64,000 nt of DNA from Gibbula magus (GCA_936450465.1 OW388299.1:44031548-44095547), one strand, 5' to 3'; positions 29,349-37,165 are shown, counted from the stretch's first letter. Numbers and translations: made by a program. The notes: generated from the letters alone by a model not told the origin.

Positions 29349-29449
29349 TCCTCAAACTGGTCCAACTACAACATCAACAAGGATTCCCAGAATCCCATCC
29401 ATCCTTCGATGTTGTTGGAGAAAAGAAAAGGCCTATTTCTAAGATGTAA
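205..29449 (+). CDS. BPI: BPI/LBP-family bactericidal permeability-increasing protein, 5'-partial, 14 exons in window
   Basis: Secreted two-barrel lipid-binding protein of the BPI/LBP/CETP family, which binds the lipid A part of LPS in innate immunity. Exons by splice sites: 205-304, 16415-16543, 17520-17593, 20377-20528, 20748-20811, 21598-21689, 23353-23529, 24192-24266, 25030-25197, 26465-26532, 26676-26718, 27577-27640, 28331-28407, 29249-29449. All have AG/GT borders and every junction keeps one open frame, giving about 494 residues to a TAA. Signal peptide and first residues lie upstream of base 1. Family hallmarks in order: SKQIRSLKIP, IRWKADGAGIS, GSFDASLSGV, SGKPKLIGSSC, ESKVKKLLSSKMC, MMYLWISEYMGNSLGY, GSVFVATDLVYS. 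The family disulfide pair is present (window residues C115 and C154, spacing like human C135/C175). The C terminus carries an extra tail with 11 Asn. Introns are loaded with repeats. Family call is firm; the exact paralogue is not. Confidence 0.93.
487..13900. repeat. 13.4-kb satellite/minisatellite array, 53-bp monomer, inside a BPI intron
   Basis: About 250 head-to-tail copies. The monomer is built of three parts: CTGCCACTTTACTCCTA, CCCCTACTTCACTCCTA, TAGTGTCACTTCATTAACA (17+17+19). Recurrent variants are TTAACTCC for TTTACTCC, GAGTC for GTGTC, CCTTTAGTG for CCTATAGTG, and a 52-bp form with CTACATTACTTC. The + strand is poor in G. No coding capacity. Confidence 0.98.
13901..15560. repeat. 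Degenerate 17-bp tandem array next to the 53-bp satellite
   Basis: Repeats of about 17 bp of the form CTGCTACTTTACTCCTA with C/T, TGG and CAA variants. They share the core ACTTTACTCCTA with the 53-bp satellite. Because 17 is not a multiple of 3 and the unit has no stop on the + strand, all three frames stay open for long stretches with a 17-residue period; these are not genes. Confidence 0.93.
15584..16404 (+). mobile_element. Helentron-like non-autonomous element 1 (HINE type)
   Basis: 5' end: T-rich start, ATCCCCCGCCGCG, then GCGGGGGAT closing a palindrome, then a TCCG/TACG microsatellite. Body: three units about 167 bp apart (marker CAGCGGGATATCTCA at about 15831, 15998 and 16165). 3' end: GCGGCGGGGGAT (16367-16378), the inverted copy of the 5' motif, then hairpin GTCAC-CTTA-GTGAC (16382-16395) and terminal CTTG. 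This matches the sub-terminal inverted repeat, microsatellite and 3' stem-loop layout of Helentron-associated elements. No ORF. Confidence 0.72.
16415..16543 (+). CDS. BPI: BPI coding exon b (N-terminal barrel, IRGF / IRWKADGAG)
   Basis: Acceptor TGTTTTGTTTAG, donor GGCTG|GTAGGC. Phase 2 in and phase 2 out join it exactly to the exons on both sides. The frame reads MQIRGFSTPTSSM and IRWKADGAGISMHGD then FHYKFKKGW, matching the human stretch DIREFQLPSSQIS to ISGKWKAQK. A longer open frame over the same bases is a different, spurious frame. The exon begins only 10 nt after the end of a Helentron-like element. Confidence 0.88.
16544..17519 (+). other. BPI intron, no gene
   Basis: AT-rich intron between exons b and c. 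No exon, RNA gene or clear mobile element was recognised. Confidence 0.6.
17520..17593 (+). CDS. BPI: BPI coding exon c (GSFDASLSGV)
   Basis: Acceptor AAAATTTTGCAG, donor ATAA|GTAAGTA. Encodes IKISDGGSFDASLSGVN, equivalent to human RFLKMSGNFDLSIEGMS. Phase 2 in, phase 1 out. Confidence 0.9.
17690..17905 (+). mobile_element. Partial copy of the AAAGGTGCATCC MITE family
   Basis: Shares CATCCATTGTATTTCATAA, TGCAGAAACCGAAACTACA and CATATTAAACATTA blocks with the fuller copies at 39222-39705 and 42007-42458. The 3' half is lost. Confidence 0.55.
18021..18166. mobile_element. Fold-back MITE in BPI intron
   Basis: Near-perfect inverted repeat. The left arm runs from ATACTACACTCGATCTCATT through CGAATTATACGAAACGAGTG and GGTATCTGACC; the right arm is its complement, ending GAGTGTGGTATT. 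The loop is only about 15 bp around GAGCGAAAGCGAG. The same GAGCGAGAGCGAG core recurs near 55490 and 57475, so this is a dispersed family. Confidence 0.7.
18167..19561. other. BPI intron, no gene seen
   Basis: Unannotated intronic sequence; short open frames have no family match and no splice context. It holds only short CG-containing low-complexity stretches (CCTCGCCTCG near 18510). Confidence 0.5.
19562..20367 (+). mobile_element. Helentron-like non-autonomous element 2
   Basis: 5' ATCCCACCGGT (19568-19578) with palindrome partner ACCGTGGGAT (19586-19595), then TCCG microsatellite. Tandem units about 164-171 bp apart (TCGTTTCCGGAGCA-type marker at about 19647, 19811 and 19982). 3' ACCGGTGGGAT (20334-20344), hairpin GTCATC-TTCT-GATGAC (20347-20362), end CTTG (20364-20367). 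The sub-terminal sequence differs from element 1, but the inverted match is kept. Confidence 0.72.
20377..20528 (+). CDS. BPI: BPI coding exon d (first conserved Cys)
   Basis: Acceptor TTGTTTCTATAG, donor CAAG|GTAATT. Encodes SGKPKLIGSSCTSGIG and WLYNLFSGVFESKVKKLLSS, closely matching human SGKPTITCSSC and GWLIQLFHKKIESALRNK. It starts 9 nt after the 3' end of a Helentron-like element. Confidence 0.93.
20748..20811 (+). CDS. BPI: BPI coding exon e (second conserved Cys)
   Basis: Acceptor TTTAAATCATAG, donor CCAA|GTAAGTT. Encodes MCDLVKDAINKNANEQLAKL, aligned with human [20 protein letters not shown]; its Cys is the partner of the exon d Cys. The frame stays open well into the next intron by chance; the consensus donor and the next exon's phase show the true end. 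Confidence 0.9.
20879..21326. mobile_element. Fold-back element with ~95-bp terminal inverted repeats
   Basis: Starts CAGTCTGATTAAAATCGAC and ends GTCGATTCTAATCAGACTG. The inner arms CTACCGGGATACGAAC and GTTCGTATCCCGGTAG also match in inverted order. It fills most of the intron after BPI exon e and creates a misleading open frame continuing that exon. Confidence 0.75.
21598..21689 (+). CDS. BPI: BPI coding exon f
   Basis: Acceptor TATTCGTTTGACAG, donor AGG|GTGAGT. Encodes KKFELDYSLTNIPVSQV then KYMETFHR, equivalent to human IDSVAGINYGLV and LDVQMKGEF. Phase 1 in, phase 0 out. Confidence 0.9.
21970..22040 (+). repeat. tRNA-like (Pol III box) remnant
   Basis: Contains GGTTCAAATCC, a good B box, preceded by a weak A-box-like GGCAGTTGGTACC. 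No cloverleaf can be drawn, so this is a SINE-head-like remnant rather than a tRNA. Confidence 0.35.
22096..22468. mobile_element. Fold-back MITE in BPI intron
   Basis: Left arm begins CATCCTCGGTTACCCAGGG; right arm ends CCCTGGGTAACCGAGGATG. Arms of about 120 bp (also CACCCATGGGAAA against TTTCCCATGGGTAA, and CGCCCTTGGCCGGCG against CGCCGGCCAAGGG) surround a loop of about 125 bp. Confidence 0.8.
22649..22818. repeat. Long hairpin (inverted repeat) in BPI intron
   Basis: Arms of about 70 bp: TGAGTGTTGAATATCGAAAA and AATGTTGTGATTTATT on the left, complements on the right ending ATATTCAACACTCA and then a weaker outer match TCTATTTA. The loop is about 10 bp. Confidence 0.75.
23353..23529 (+). 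CDS. BPI: BPI coding exon g (inter-barrel linker region)
   Basis: Acceptor TATTTCTATTACAG, donor GAT|GTGAGT. Contains GEVYWKGGNESCPFTPNP and MMYLWISEYMGNSLGY then GFLQYNLTAKD, matching human GEFYSENHHNPPPF, MVYLGLSDYFFNTAG and GVLKMTLRDD. In phase 0 at both ends. Confidence 0.93.
23702..23752 (+). repeat. (TCATG)n microsatellite
   Basis: About ten perfect 5-bp units in the intron after exon g. The same intron has a run of G at about 23877-23888. Confidence 0.95.
24192..24266 (+). CDS. BPI: BPI coding exon h
   Basis: Acceptor TTTTCTCTTTCAG, donor CCACAG|GTCAGA. Encodes LPAANRSLLNTTCSNVKC then IGALIPQ, which sits where human BPI has ESKFRLTTKFFGTFLPEV. Phase 0 at both ends. Confidence 0.88.
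24340..24410 (+). repeat. Molluscan GAGTGAGTT-type dispersed repeat fragment
   Basis: GTGAGTGAGTTATTG then TTTAACGCCACCTGGGCAAT, resembling a short interspersed repeat common in molluscan sequences (consensus of the GTGAGTGAGTTTAGTTTTACGCC type). Recognition is from memory, not a search. Confidence 0.45.
24630..24835. mobile_element. Possible degenerate pogo/Tigger-like MITE
   Basis: Left CAGACCCCGTTTATCTGCAC and right inverted CTCGTTAAACCGGACCCC are similar in the way of pogo-type termini. The match is imperfect and no target duplication was identified. Confidence 0.25.
25030..25197 (+). CDS. BPI: BPI coding exon i (C-terminal barrel)
   Basis: Acceptor TGATTTGATTTCAG, donor TGT|GTATGT. Encodes GQKYPHSTVKFHMYATT, SVVTMNFSGNLDLYAQLPGG and PYLLTINC, aligned with human KKFPNMKIQIHVSAST and LTFYPAVDVQAFAVLP. 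Confidence 0.92.
25198..26464 (+). other. BPI intron, no gene
   Basis: Nothing recognised apart from a degenerate tRNA-B-box-like stretch near 26000 (GGTTTGATTTTC). Confidence 0.5.
26465..26532 (+). CDS. BPI: BPI coding exon j
   Basis: Acceptor TTATTTTTACAG, donor ACCAA|GTAAGTG. Encodes GFIANVTASVQNQLIKGKIT, matching human TGSMEVSAESNRLVGELKL. Phase 2 out. Confidence 0.9.
26676..26718 (+). CDS. BPI: BPI coding exon k (14-codon micro-exon)
   Basis: Acceptor TAATCTATTTTCAG, donor CCC|GTGAGT. Encodes LKVKVTNSTVGSVP, matching human LELKHSNIGPFP. Only 43 nt, but it joins both neighbours in frame. Confidence 0.88.
26719..27576 (+). other. BPI intron, no gene
   Basis: AT-rich, with no repeat or exon recognised. 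Confidence 0.5.
27577..27640 (+). CDS. BPI: BPI coding exon l
   Basis: Acceptor TTTCTTTCTTTTAG, donor AACG|GTGAGA. Encodes SFVLQLMMNAAIDGFVVPTL, matching human [20 protein letters not shown]. Confidence 0.9.
28030..28165 (+). repeat. Dispersed repeat, second copy at 36305-36425
   Basis: Both share TTTAACCACAGTCAC, AAGTATTATTGTATCGTGCC and CATCTGAT blocks followed by AACTGA-ATGAGTA-TTTTCTTT. Same orientation; family unknown. Confidence 0.6.
28331..28407 (+). CDS. BPI: BPI coding exon m
   Basis: Acceptor CTATCAATTTCAG, donor TTGAAG|GTACGG. Encodes QKGLVVPVTKNIKFSNTKL, matching human QKGFPLPTPARVQLYNVVL. Its 3' end and donor are duplicated 180 bp downstream in the intron. Confidence 0.9.
28393..28752 (+). 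repeat. Tandem duplication of ~180 bp including the end of BPI exon m
   Basis: The unit starting CTGTCTCTCTTGAAG|GTA (28393) recurs at 28573 as CTGTCTCTCCTAAAG|GTA. Both are followed by GGTCATC, then AGCAGACTGATTTTTATCAA, and end in GAAAATCGGCA-type sequence. The duplicate carries a decoy donor at 28588. Confidence 0.8.
28800..29005 (+). repeat. 52-bp tandem repeat, ~4 copies, in BPI intron
   Basis: Units of CATCATCAGGAAATATTGAC and CATAATTCA then CAAATTCAAAGCATC, spaced about 52 bp (28812, 28864, about 28916 and about 28966). Confidence 0.75.
29249..29449 (+). CDS. BPI: BPI terminal coding exon n with poly-Asn tail
   Basis: Acceptor ACCATTTCTTTCAG; stop TAA at 29447-29449. Begins GSVFVATDLVYSQTDEEV, matching the human C terminus (FLLFGADVVYK). 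It then runs on for about 50 residues absent from human BPI, including 11 Asn from (AAC)11 at 29315-29347 and a polar Gln/His/Lys tail. The tail is probably a disordered lineage-specific extension. Confidence 0.9.
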
Positions 29450-29507
29450 ACAAATGAAGACAAATTTGAGTCTCTCTGGAAAAAGGGAAATGCCCCTAAG
29501 CCTTAAG

Positions 29508-29518
29508 AATAAAATAAA
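29508..29518 (+). terminator. BPI polyadenylation signals
   Basis: Two overlapping AATAAA hexamers (29508-29513 and 29513-29518) lie about 60 nt after the BPI stop, giving a short 3' UTR. Confidence 0.75.
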
Positions 29519-29520
29519 AC

Positions 29521-30460
29521 TTTCATATTTTTTTAATTAGACAATATTGGCTTGCTTGAATATGCTCATAATGCAGACGAAACAATTAATATTCTCCCCA
29601 AAATATGCTTAAAACAGTTCTTGTTCATATTAAAAAACAAAGGTATGTAGTCTGTTTACAGACTCTTTTTCCATGATTTTGACAAATTCGGAGGAACATA
29701 ATGTTACTCAAACTCCCTCCAAAACAAAAATGTTGCCAAATTTCACCTCAATTTTTTTGTTTTCAAGATTTTTCAGATGAACTAAATAAGTCAAAATTAT
29801 GATTTTCTTATGAAATTATGTGCCTGTTTCGCCTTACTGAGAACTGAAATTTTACCCCCAAAAAATTTGTAATCCAAGTAATTAATTTTACCTGGCCTAT
29901 CATGCAATATTGGATATTATTTCATAAAAATACAAAGTTGAAATATCTTATGAAAATACTATCTGCATACTGTCCCTTTAGTAGTTTGGTTTTAAAAATC
30001 TTTTGACACAATCATGAAAGAAATTAAATTATAGTTATTTAAAATCTCTCCAAGATAGTAAATGACCATTGAAAACGTAGCCATTAAAAATATTGCAAAT
30101 TCACTGAGAAAAAGGTGAAAAATTATATATTTTATATTCACTTATGTGCCTGTTTTGCTAACCTGAGGACTTTCAATCATCTTTTCATTGACAATATACC
30201 AAAGTTGTTTTTTTCATTTTGCCCTAAAAATTAATAAAACAAGTACTTAATCTTGTCTGGTCAAATGCATCTTTCAGTTACAACTTTCAGTGCTATGTAT
30301 ATACAGCCACAATGGAATAATCCATGAATATGTCATATGAGCAGAGTAGCAGATTTAAGTCGATTTAAGTTTTAATAAGTTTATTACTAACATTATCGTA
30401 AATCTCTTTTTTTCTCTTTTCTTCTTTCATTCTGGCATTCTAGAAGAGATGGATTTATAT
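29521..30460. other. Intergenic, no gene
   Basis: AT-rich sequence downstream of the BPI gene with no recognised feature. Confidence 0.5.
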
Positions 30461-31473
30461 AAAGGACACTGATATTTATGGATGATAAATTTTTCTATGG
30501 CGATGTTTTGATATAGATCCTTATAATGTTATTTAAGAAATAGAAGACAAGTTGGTGTGCTCTATCGTAGAATAAAACATTGCAAGAAGCAAAAAATACG
30601 AAGGGTGCGACCCTGAGTGTTTTATGCTCCCTGCTATGTTTTATTCCACAATATAAGATACCTACGGCAATAAAACACAGGCGGTCAATGGGACCGACAG
30701 CGTGCTTTATGAGACAATAAAACATGCTCATGATTTTAGACGTTAGTTAGAGCGTCGCTTAGCAAATGACGTCATAGTTTAACGTCACTTTGATTGTTCA
30801 ATGCTAGAGAATGTGTTCTACGATGGGAGGCATTAATATTTTCAAAATATAGTTTATACAAACAACATAATATCTCCATGGTTTTTATAGAAAAGTGAGT
30901 AACTAATTAAGGGCATCTCATATAACAAATAGAAGACTTGTTGTTGTGCTTTATCGTAGAATAAAACATAGCAGAGAGCATAAAACACTCAGGGCTGCGC
31001 CCTTCGTGTTTTATGCTCCCTGCTATGTTTTATTCAACGATAAAGCACGCCAACTCGTCTTCTATTTCTTAATTAAAGCAGAACAACGAGTCTTCTATTT
31101 CTTATATGAGATGCTCTTAAACAGTTACACGCTTTTATATCAAAAGCGTTAAGATATTATCATATTTGTATTAATTATATTTTGAAAGTATTAATGCCTC
31201 CCATCGTAGAACACGTTCACTAGTAATTGAACAATCAAAGTGACGTAAAATATGACATCATCAATTTGCTAAGCGACCCTTTAACTGATATCTTAAATCA
31301 CATGCATGTTTTATTGTCTCATAGAGCAAGCTGTCCGTCCCATTATTGCTGTGGGTATCTTATATACCGTCATCAAAGATATACTTGTTAGAGATATACA
31401 AATCTATACGGAATCATGGCCATTGGTGAATAAAGAAGTTAATCATCCATAAATATCCAAGTATTACACCTTT
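30461..31473. mobile_element. ~1-kb palindromic fold-back element with nested inner palindrome
   Basis: Outer arms: GATATTTATGGATGAT at 30471 and ATCATCCATAAATATC at 31442; further inward GAGACAATAAAACATG, CGTCACTTTGATTGTTCAAT and TGTTCTACGATGGGAGGCAT pair with right-arm complements. Between the arms lies a second palindrome (about 30929-31070) with GAATAAAACATAGCAG and CTGCTATGTTTTATTC. Open frames here are by-products of the inverted arms. Confidence 0.78.
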
Positions 31474-31535
31474 AAGGACTGTTCTCCAATTTGCAATGCT
31501 TATAGTTTAGATTCCCTTTTAACATTCATTTCACT

Positions 31536-31698
31536 CATCAGCCCGACGTCGGCCCGATGCAGTTAGCCGATTAAATAGTGCCGATGATGCCAATCGTGGG
31601 CCAACGTCGGCCCGATGCAGTTAGCCGATGTAGAACAAGTGCCGACGGCGCCGATCCTTAGCCGACGTCGGCACGATGTAGTTGTGCTAGCTGGGGAA
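31536..31698. repeat. GCCGACGTCGGC-rich repeat ending in CTAGCTGGG
   Basis: Palindromic CCCGACGTCGGCCC motifs spaced by GATGCAGTTAGCCGAT recur three times, ending TGTGCTAGCTGGGG. This looks like one terminal region of a DNA element with a CCCAGC terminus; no matching left end is visible nearby. Confidence 0.5.
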
Positions 31699-32034
31699 TT
31701 ACCTCCCTTAGTTGGCATTTCTGAATAGAGATTTACTGGAATGACTATTGAGTTATCAAGGTTGTTATCAGTAAAAAATTGATAAATCATCTATATATAA
31801 ATGAACAAATATGTGCTGTGAAAATAATGATATATTCAGGTAAATAAAATGTTACCTAGGGCATTTTGGGGGTCAAAAATTACAGAAACAGGAAACTTCA
31901 GGTGACTTTACAGCTGGTGCAAAGTTGTGCAGGGGTTAGAAGTGGACTTATTTCATTTACTTACATTTAACGACATTGATTACAATATTTATGATCTGAA
32001 AGTGAGAACATTTAAAGTTTTATGTCACAAAAAT

Positions 32035-32215
32035 ATATATTTTTATTAACCATATGGTTGAAAATAACCGAGTTAATATATTTTTATATGAGCACATGTG
32101 CACATATCACATTTGTCTAGCAACCATTGTTTCACCGCGACTTCCAGTATTGTGATGTCATAAAACGATTGTTTCCTGGCTGGTTTTACGCGAATCAAAT
32201 GGAATAGAATGCACA
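32035..32215 (-). mobile_element. TTACCC-terminal MITE, partial copy
   Basis: Contains GGTTGAAAATAACCGAGTTA, GAGCACATGTGCACATATCA, CTAGCAAC and GTGATGTCATAAAACGATTG, all shared with the copies at 52956, 55563 and 57540/60790. Confidence 0.65.
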
Positions 32216-32602
32216 GGCAATACAAAAATTCACACTCGTTTAGTAAAAGTGATATGACACATTTCCATGTGTAATAATCTCTATATATGTATGGTGTCTT
32301 TTGGATTTTTTGGAGGAGTTTTTATTTGTTCTAGCCTTCTTCTGCATTATGGTAACTTTACATTCCATAAACTGGTATACTGGTATTTATACATACATTT
32401 TTCAATTATCTTTTTTTAAATTCAAATAACATTCATTAAATGGTCAATGTAAAGTATTTGTATTTGTATTTTTCATTTTGATAACCACCTAGTTTGTCTA
32501 ACATTACTTTGCTTAATATTTCGATATAATTAACATCTTACTGTCTTATCCAAATGATCTTTGTAAACATTTCTGTATCTTCTTTTGAATTTGCTCTCTG
32601 TA

Positions 32603-33933
32603 TTTTTATACCCCCGACCAACGGTTGGGGGTATATAGTTATACCAACGATTCCGTCCGTCCGTCCGTCCGTCCGTCCGTCCGTCCGTCCGTCCGTCTGT
32701 CCTTCCGTCCGTCTGTCCTTCCGTCCGAAGACAATTTTTGTCCGATCGATTACAGAAAAACTATTCGTCTCATCCTTTTTAAATTTGGTACATGTCTTCT
32801 TCACCACTAGGAGAGGTGCAGTGCGAAGTTTAAACCGAATTGGTGAATTTTTGAATTTTTGGCGAATTTTTGTATTTTTTAACTTAGTCAAATTCTGAGC
32901 ATTTTTTGTCCGATCGATTACAGAAAAACTATTCATCTCATCCATTTCAAATTTGGCAGATGTCTCCTTCACCACTAGGAGAGGTGCAGTGCGAAGTTTA
33001 AACCGAATTGGTGAATTTTTGAATTTTTGGCGAATTTTTTTTTTTTTTAACTTAGTCAAATTCTGAGCATTTTTTGTCCGATCGATTACAGAAAAACTAT
33101 TCATCTCATCCATTTCAAATTTGGCAGATGTCTCCTTCACCACTAGGAGATGTGCAGTGCGAAGTTTAAACCGAATTGGTGAATTTTTGAATTTTTGGCG
33201 AATTTTTTTATTTTTTAACTTAGTCAAATTCTGAGCATTTTTTGTCCGATCGATTACAGAAAAACTATTCATCTCATCCTTTTCAAATTTGGCACATGTC
33301 TCCTTCACCACTAGGAGAGGTGCATTGCAAAATGTAACACGATTTGGTGAATTTTTTAATTTTTGGCGATTTTTTATATTCTTTTACTTTATCATAGCTA
33401 GAATGAATGAAGCTACTTCTGTATTGTGATTTATTGACTTCATCATTTTCTTTTTCATGTAACTTTCATCAAAAGCTACTTCTGTGTTCTCGTTAATTTT
33501 ACTATTTTATATTTCCACTGAATATATTTTGGGAAAAGTTAAATTTTCTTGCCTTTCAGCCATAAACTGCTGTATATCTCTCACTGTGCCTTCAGGGGTG
33601 TGTTTCCATGTACCTGTTGTTTAAAGTCACTCGAATGAATCATTATGATGGACTAATTTCCAAAATAAAGTTGAAATCAGTGGTAATAGCAGTAGTGTAT
33701 TATATTACCAATACCTTTTCAAGTTACTTTTATTCCTATTTTGACTTAAACCACCTTTTTCACATGAAGATCGAGACTTGTCCTACCATTTTCACAAACA
33801 GTTTAATCTTAGCAATTACATTTCAAAGCTTATCAATCCTTAGGTGTGCAGACACCTCTCTCTTTAAGTAAAATAAAAATGTCAAACTTAAACAGTCGGG
33901 GGTATTAGTGAGCCACGCTCACTTTTTTGCTTG
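32603..33933 (+). mobile_element. Helentron-like non-autonomous element 3
   Basis: 5' ATACCCCCGAC (32608-32618), palindrome partner GTTGGGGGTAT (32624-32634), then (TCCG)n at about 32652-32730. Four body units of exactly 168 bp (TCCGATCGATTACAG at 32741, 32909, 33077 and 33245). 3' GTCGGGGGTAT (33895-33905), hairpin GTGAGC-CAC-GCTCAC (33908-33922), end CTTG (33930-33933). The long antisense open frame here arises only because 168 is divisible by 3. Confidence 0.75.
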
Positions 33934-34970
33934 TTGACATTGCATTTGTTTTACTGTCTGACTTTTTTCTGCTTTATCTTTTAATAAAATTAATGTATAA
34001 TATCCATTTTGTTATGATCCTTGATAATTTCCTATTTGACATTTAGATTTGCATTTATATCATTATTTACCTTAGACTTTCAATAAAATCAGAAGGAAAA
34101 CAAATGATTTAGTCTTTCTTTTTTATTTTTCATGATTTAAATTTTGTAAAACAGCTACCAGAGGAAGTTTCACAAATCATATATTTATATGTGAAAATAT
34201 TTTTATATGATATTTTTTCTTTTTATTTACATTTTCATGATAGTCTACAGCTGTGGAACAATATATATCATAATTTGGACTTGAGTGCATATGTCATGTC
34301 ACTTGCATTTGTTTCATTTCAACAACATTCTAGCAGTAGTTACAAATCTCACATTAAATTATAAACAGCAAATGGTAGCAAGAGCTAAAGGGTGACACTT
34401 CTAGGAGAAAAATTGACAATTAACAAAGGTTATAAAAAGAAAAAATTGAAATTTAAAGAAATTATCATTTCAAATTATTTTTGGCAAAATATAGAAATAT
34501 GATTAAGTCAAAGAATGATGTTCACGTGTTCAGCTGAAAGTTTGTTGAAATATAATTGTTGAAGATTCTCAAATGAGAAAATCCAATTTTCAAAGCTACA
34601 CTTTTCATTCAACTTATATAATTCACTTTATATTAAACGGAAACATGTATTTCTTTAACAGTGTGAAGCAGTTAACACATGCTTATCTAAATACACTTGT
34701 AGCGGAAGTTTAAACAGGACTGTAATAGTCTCATGTACAGTACACAACACCTTCTATAGCAAACACTCATTGCGTCATTCACAACAGTGGGTGACTGGGT
34801 GACCTGATCGCCCAAAGGTCAATCGGAAATAAAGTCGTTTGATTGGTTGAGCGTTAACCAATCAGTAACAGTTTGACCCTGTGTTATGTAACTTCACCCC
34901 CGCCTGAAAAGTCACGACATTGGTACCACAAACGAAATTTTTATTTATTTTATTTTTTAAATTTATTTAT
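33934..34970. other. Intergenic, no gene
   Basis: AT-rich; nothing recognised. Confidence 0.5.
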
Positions 34971-34974
34971 TCAT

Positions 34975-35300
34975 CAAAATGTTGGTAGAAATATAAGCGG
35001 AGAAGAAACTGAATGAAAACTAGTTAAATCTGAAGAAAAAGCATTTGCATATTAACTGATTGTATATTTCATATAATATACCAAGGATTTATATATTATC
35101 TATCTAAAGTCACTACCAAAGTCCAAAAGAAACAATCTATTCATAAAAAATTGGTATGAAAATAAGCGGACAAGAAACTAAATGAAAACTAGTTATATCT
35201 GAAGAAGAAGCGTCTGCATATTATCTGACTGTATATTTGATATAATATACCAATCATTTATATATTATCTATCTAAAGTCACTACCCAAGTCAAACACGC
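34975..35300 (+). repeat. ~169-bp tandem duplication (2 copies)
   Basis: AAGCGGAGAAGAAACTGAATG at about 34995 and its variant AAGCGGACAAGAAACT at about 35164 start units that both contain TGAAAACTAGTTA, GATATAATATACCAA-type sequence and CTATCTAAAGTCACTACC. Confidence 0.8.
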
Positions 35301-35806
35301 TTGAACAACACTGATACAGAAAAATCACGTATACAATTCTAAAGAAATGCCTGGTTTAATTTCAGATTTCAGAGTCAGAAATCAGGGGTTCTTTCTTCGT
35401 CTTTTACCTCTTTAAAGGGATAGTTCTGTCGCCATCTTGGATAATTTGCATTACGTGAAATGAAAACACGATATGTTGTACCTAATTTTACAACTTTTTA
35501 ATAACTAAAGACATACACTGATAGAGTATTGACATAGTAACACGTATAACATCTATCATATATAATTTGTTGTTGTGATGTAGCGAAGTTTTCCCAACTC
35601 GCATCGCCGATGAATGGCTTCAGTTCTCATTGTTTTTATTTTCCACAAATGTGCGCTTGTGTTTATCATGTTGCGAAATATAAAGTCATCAAAATGTTAC
35701 CTTCATTAGTATTTTTCAAATTGACTGTATTAATAACATATATGTGTAAACAGGAAAATCCTCCCGATTTTCGTTTCCACAAAAAATACCCCGATAGAAC
35801 CCTCCT

Positions 35807-35890
35807 TTTAACCCTTTCACCACTACACGCCTAAAATTAGGCACGTAAACCCATTAGCGTTTAGCGTTTCTTAGTGGTGAAAGGGTTAAA
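35807..35890. repeat. Short hairpin repeat (TTTAACCCTTTCACCACTA)
   Basis: Perfect 19-bp arms at 35807-35825 and 35872-35890 around a loop of 46 bp. Confidence 0.85.
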
Positions 35891-36944
35891 CCAAAGTGAA
35901 CTTCTACTAAAACACTGTGACTTGTATAAACTAAGTATGCTTCAGTGGGCCTGCATGGTGGATTGCAGCTGTATCATCCCCCAACCACCACACACATCTT
36001 TGTTTGGGGACCAAAATCGAGATTTAAACGCCAAATCCAATTTCTTTCTCCCCCAGATATTTAAGACCAAATATAGAGAGAAAAAGTTTCATCCCCATGG
36101 CGCGCAAGGTACCTCCTAAAAATGCCAGGACAAAAGGCGGGAAAGTGTTCAATAGGCGACAGGCCTGGAGAACGTTACGATCTTGTTGAAAAGCAGACGG
36201 CCCTCGCCGAATGTGCAGGAACAGTACGTATCTTGTCCCTTGTCCCCTGGTATAGTTGGAGGAACGGCAACACATCAAGACGAAGAACTAATTGCTCGAT
36301 TTCATTATGTTTTAACTTTAACCACAGTCACAAATTAGATAAGTATTATTGTATCGTGCCGTAGTCAAATGCATCTGATGTCTATAAAATACTGAAAACC
36401 AACTGAGATGAGTATTTTCTTTTGCCTTGCAGTTTAGATGTCTGAGGCTACTTTACTTTGCATCTTTCAACTTCTCGGAAACGTTTTTAGACAGTCAAGA
36501 CAAGCAATAGTGAACGGTTTTTGTCAGAAAGCTCATCAAAGTGTCGCCAATGTCGGCTACACTGGAAGGGTTCCGCATTACGTTTAACATTTTATCATTT
36601 TATGAATACCAGATGCCAACAAACGGATATCCGTGTAGAAACAAAATATGCAGCTGAAGAAACTTGAAAATGCCATTTAGCAAGTGGGGTCATACTGTCA
36701 AAGCTTATCATTCAACTGTATACAACATTTTAAAACTTCATCTTCCAAATGCCTTTTCAAGACTTGATACAACATTTCAATTCAACCATTTTGTTAGTTA
36801 GGCTATTTAACCTAATATCCTTCTTTGTTCCTTTTTGTTTCTAAACAATCACTAAGCTCTCAAAGTTATGCTTTAATTAATAGACATCCATACGACCAAC
36901 TTCTTATATACTAATATGGTACATTTATATAGCAACTTCTTACT

Positions 36945-37050
36945 CCCCCTCATGTTTGTATTGCAAATCCTCATTGTATACCATTCTCATGCTTCACCCC
37001 CTCATGTTTGTATCACAAATCCCCATTGTATACCATTCTCATGCATGTTA
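36945..37050 (+). repeat. 52-bp direct repeat (2 copies)
   Basis: CCCCCTCATGTTTGTAT-GCAAATCC and CATTGTATACCATTCTCATG repeated 52 bp apart (36945 and 36997). Confidence 0.8.
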
Positions 37051-37127
37051 ATCTCCCTGATTGAGTTTCCTCACCATTGTTTTGTTTGCTATATAAATGT
37101 ACCATTTGTTATTTCCTTACATTCCAC

Positions 37128-37165
37128 CTGATGAAGGAGTGAGTATGTACTCCGAAACGTCGTGT
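37128..37165 (+). ncRNA. Hammerhead-like core motif (probable retroelement remnant)
   Basis: CTGATGA (37128-37134), a 5-bp stem GGAGT/ACTCC around GAGTATGT, then GAAAC (37154-37158) are the conserved hammerhead ribozyme core in order. Stem I is not evident in the flanks, so a self-cleaving RNA is unproven. The same CTGATGA-stem-GAAACGTCG string is common in Penelope-type and related retroelement tails. Confidence 0.3.

Noticed and set aside
32538..33311. 257-codon antisense open frame with 56-residue repeats
   Set aside because: Product of four 168-bp (56-codon) units in Helentron-like element 3; no protein family and the strand has no gene context.
36024..36364. Overlapping frames on both strands near 36.0-36.4 kb
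   Set aside because: No family match and no credible splice sites; part is a dispersed repeat shared with 28030-28165.
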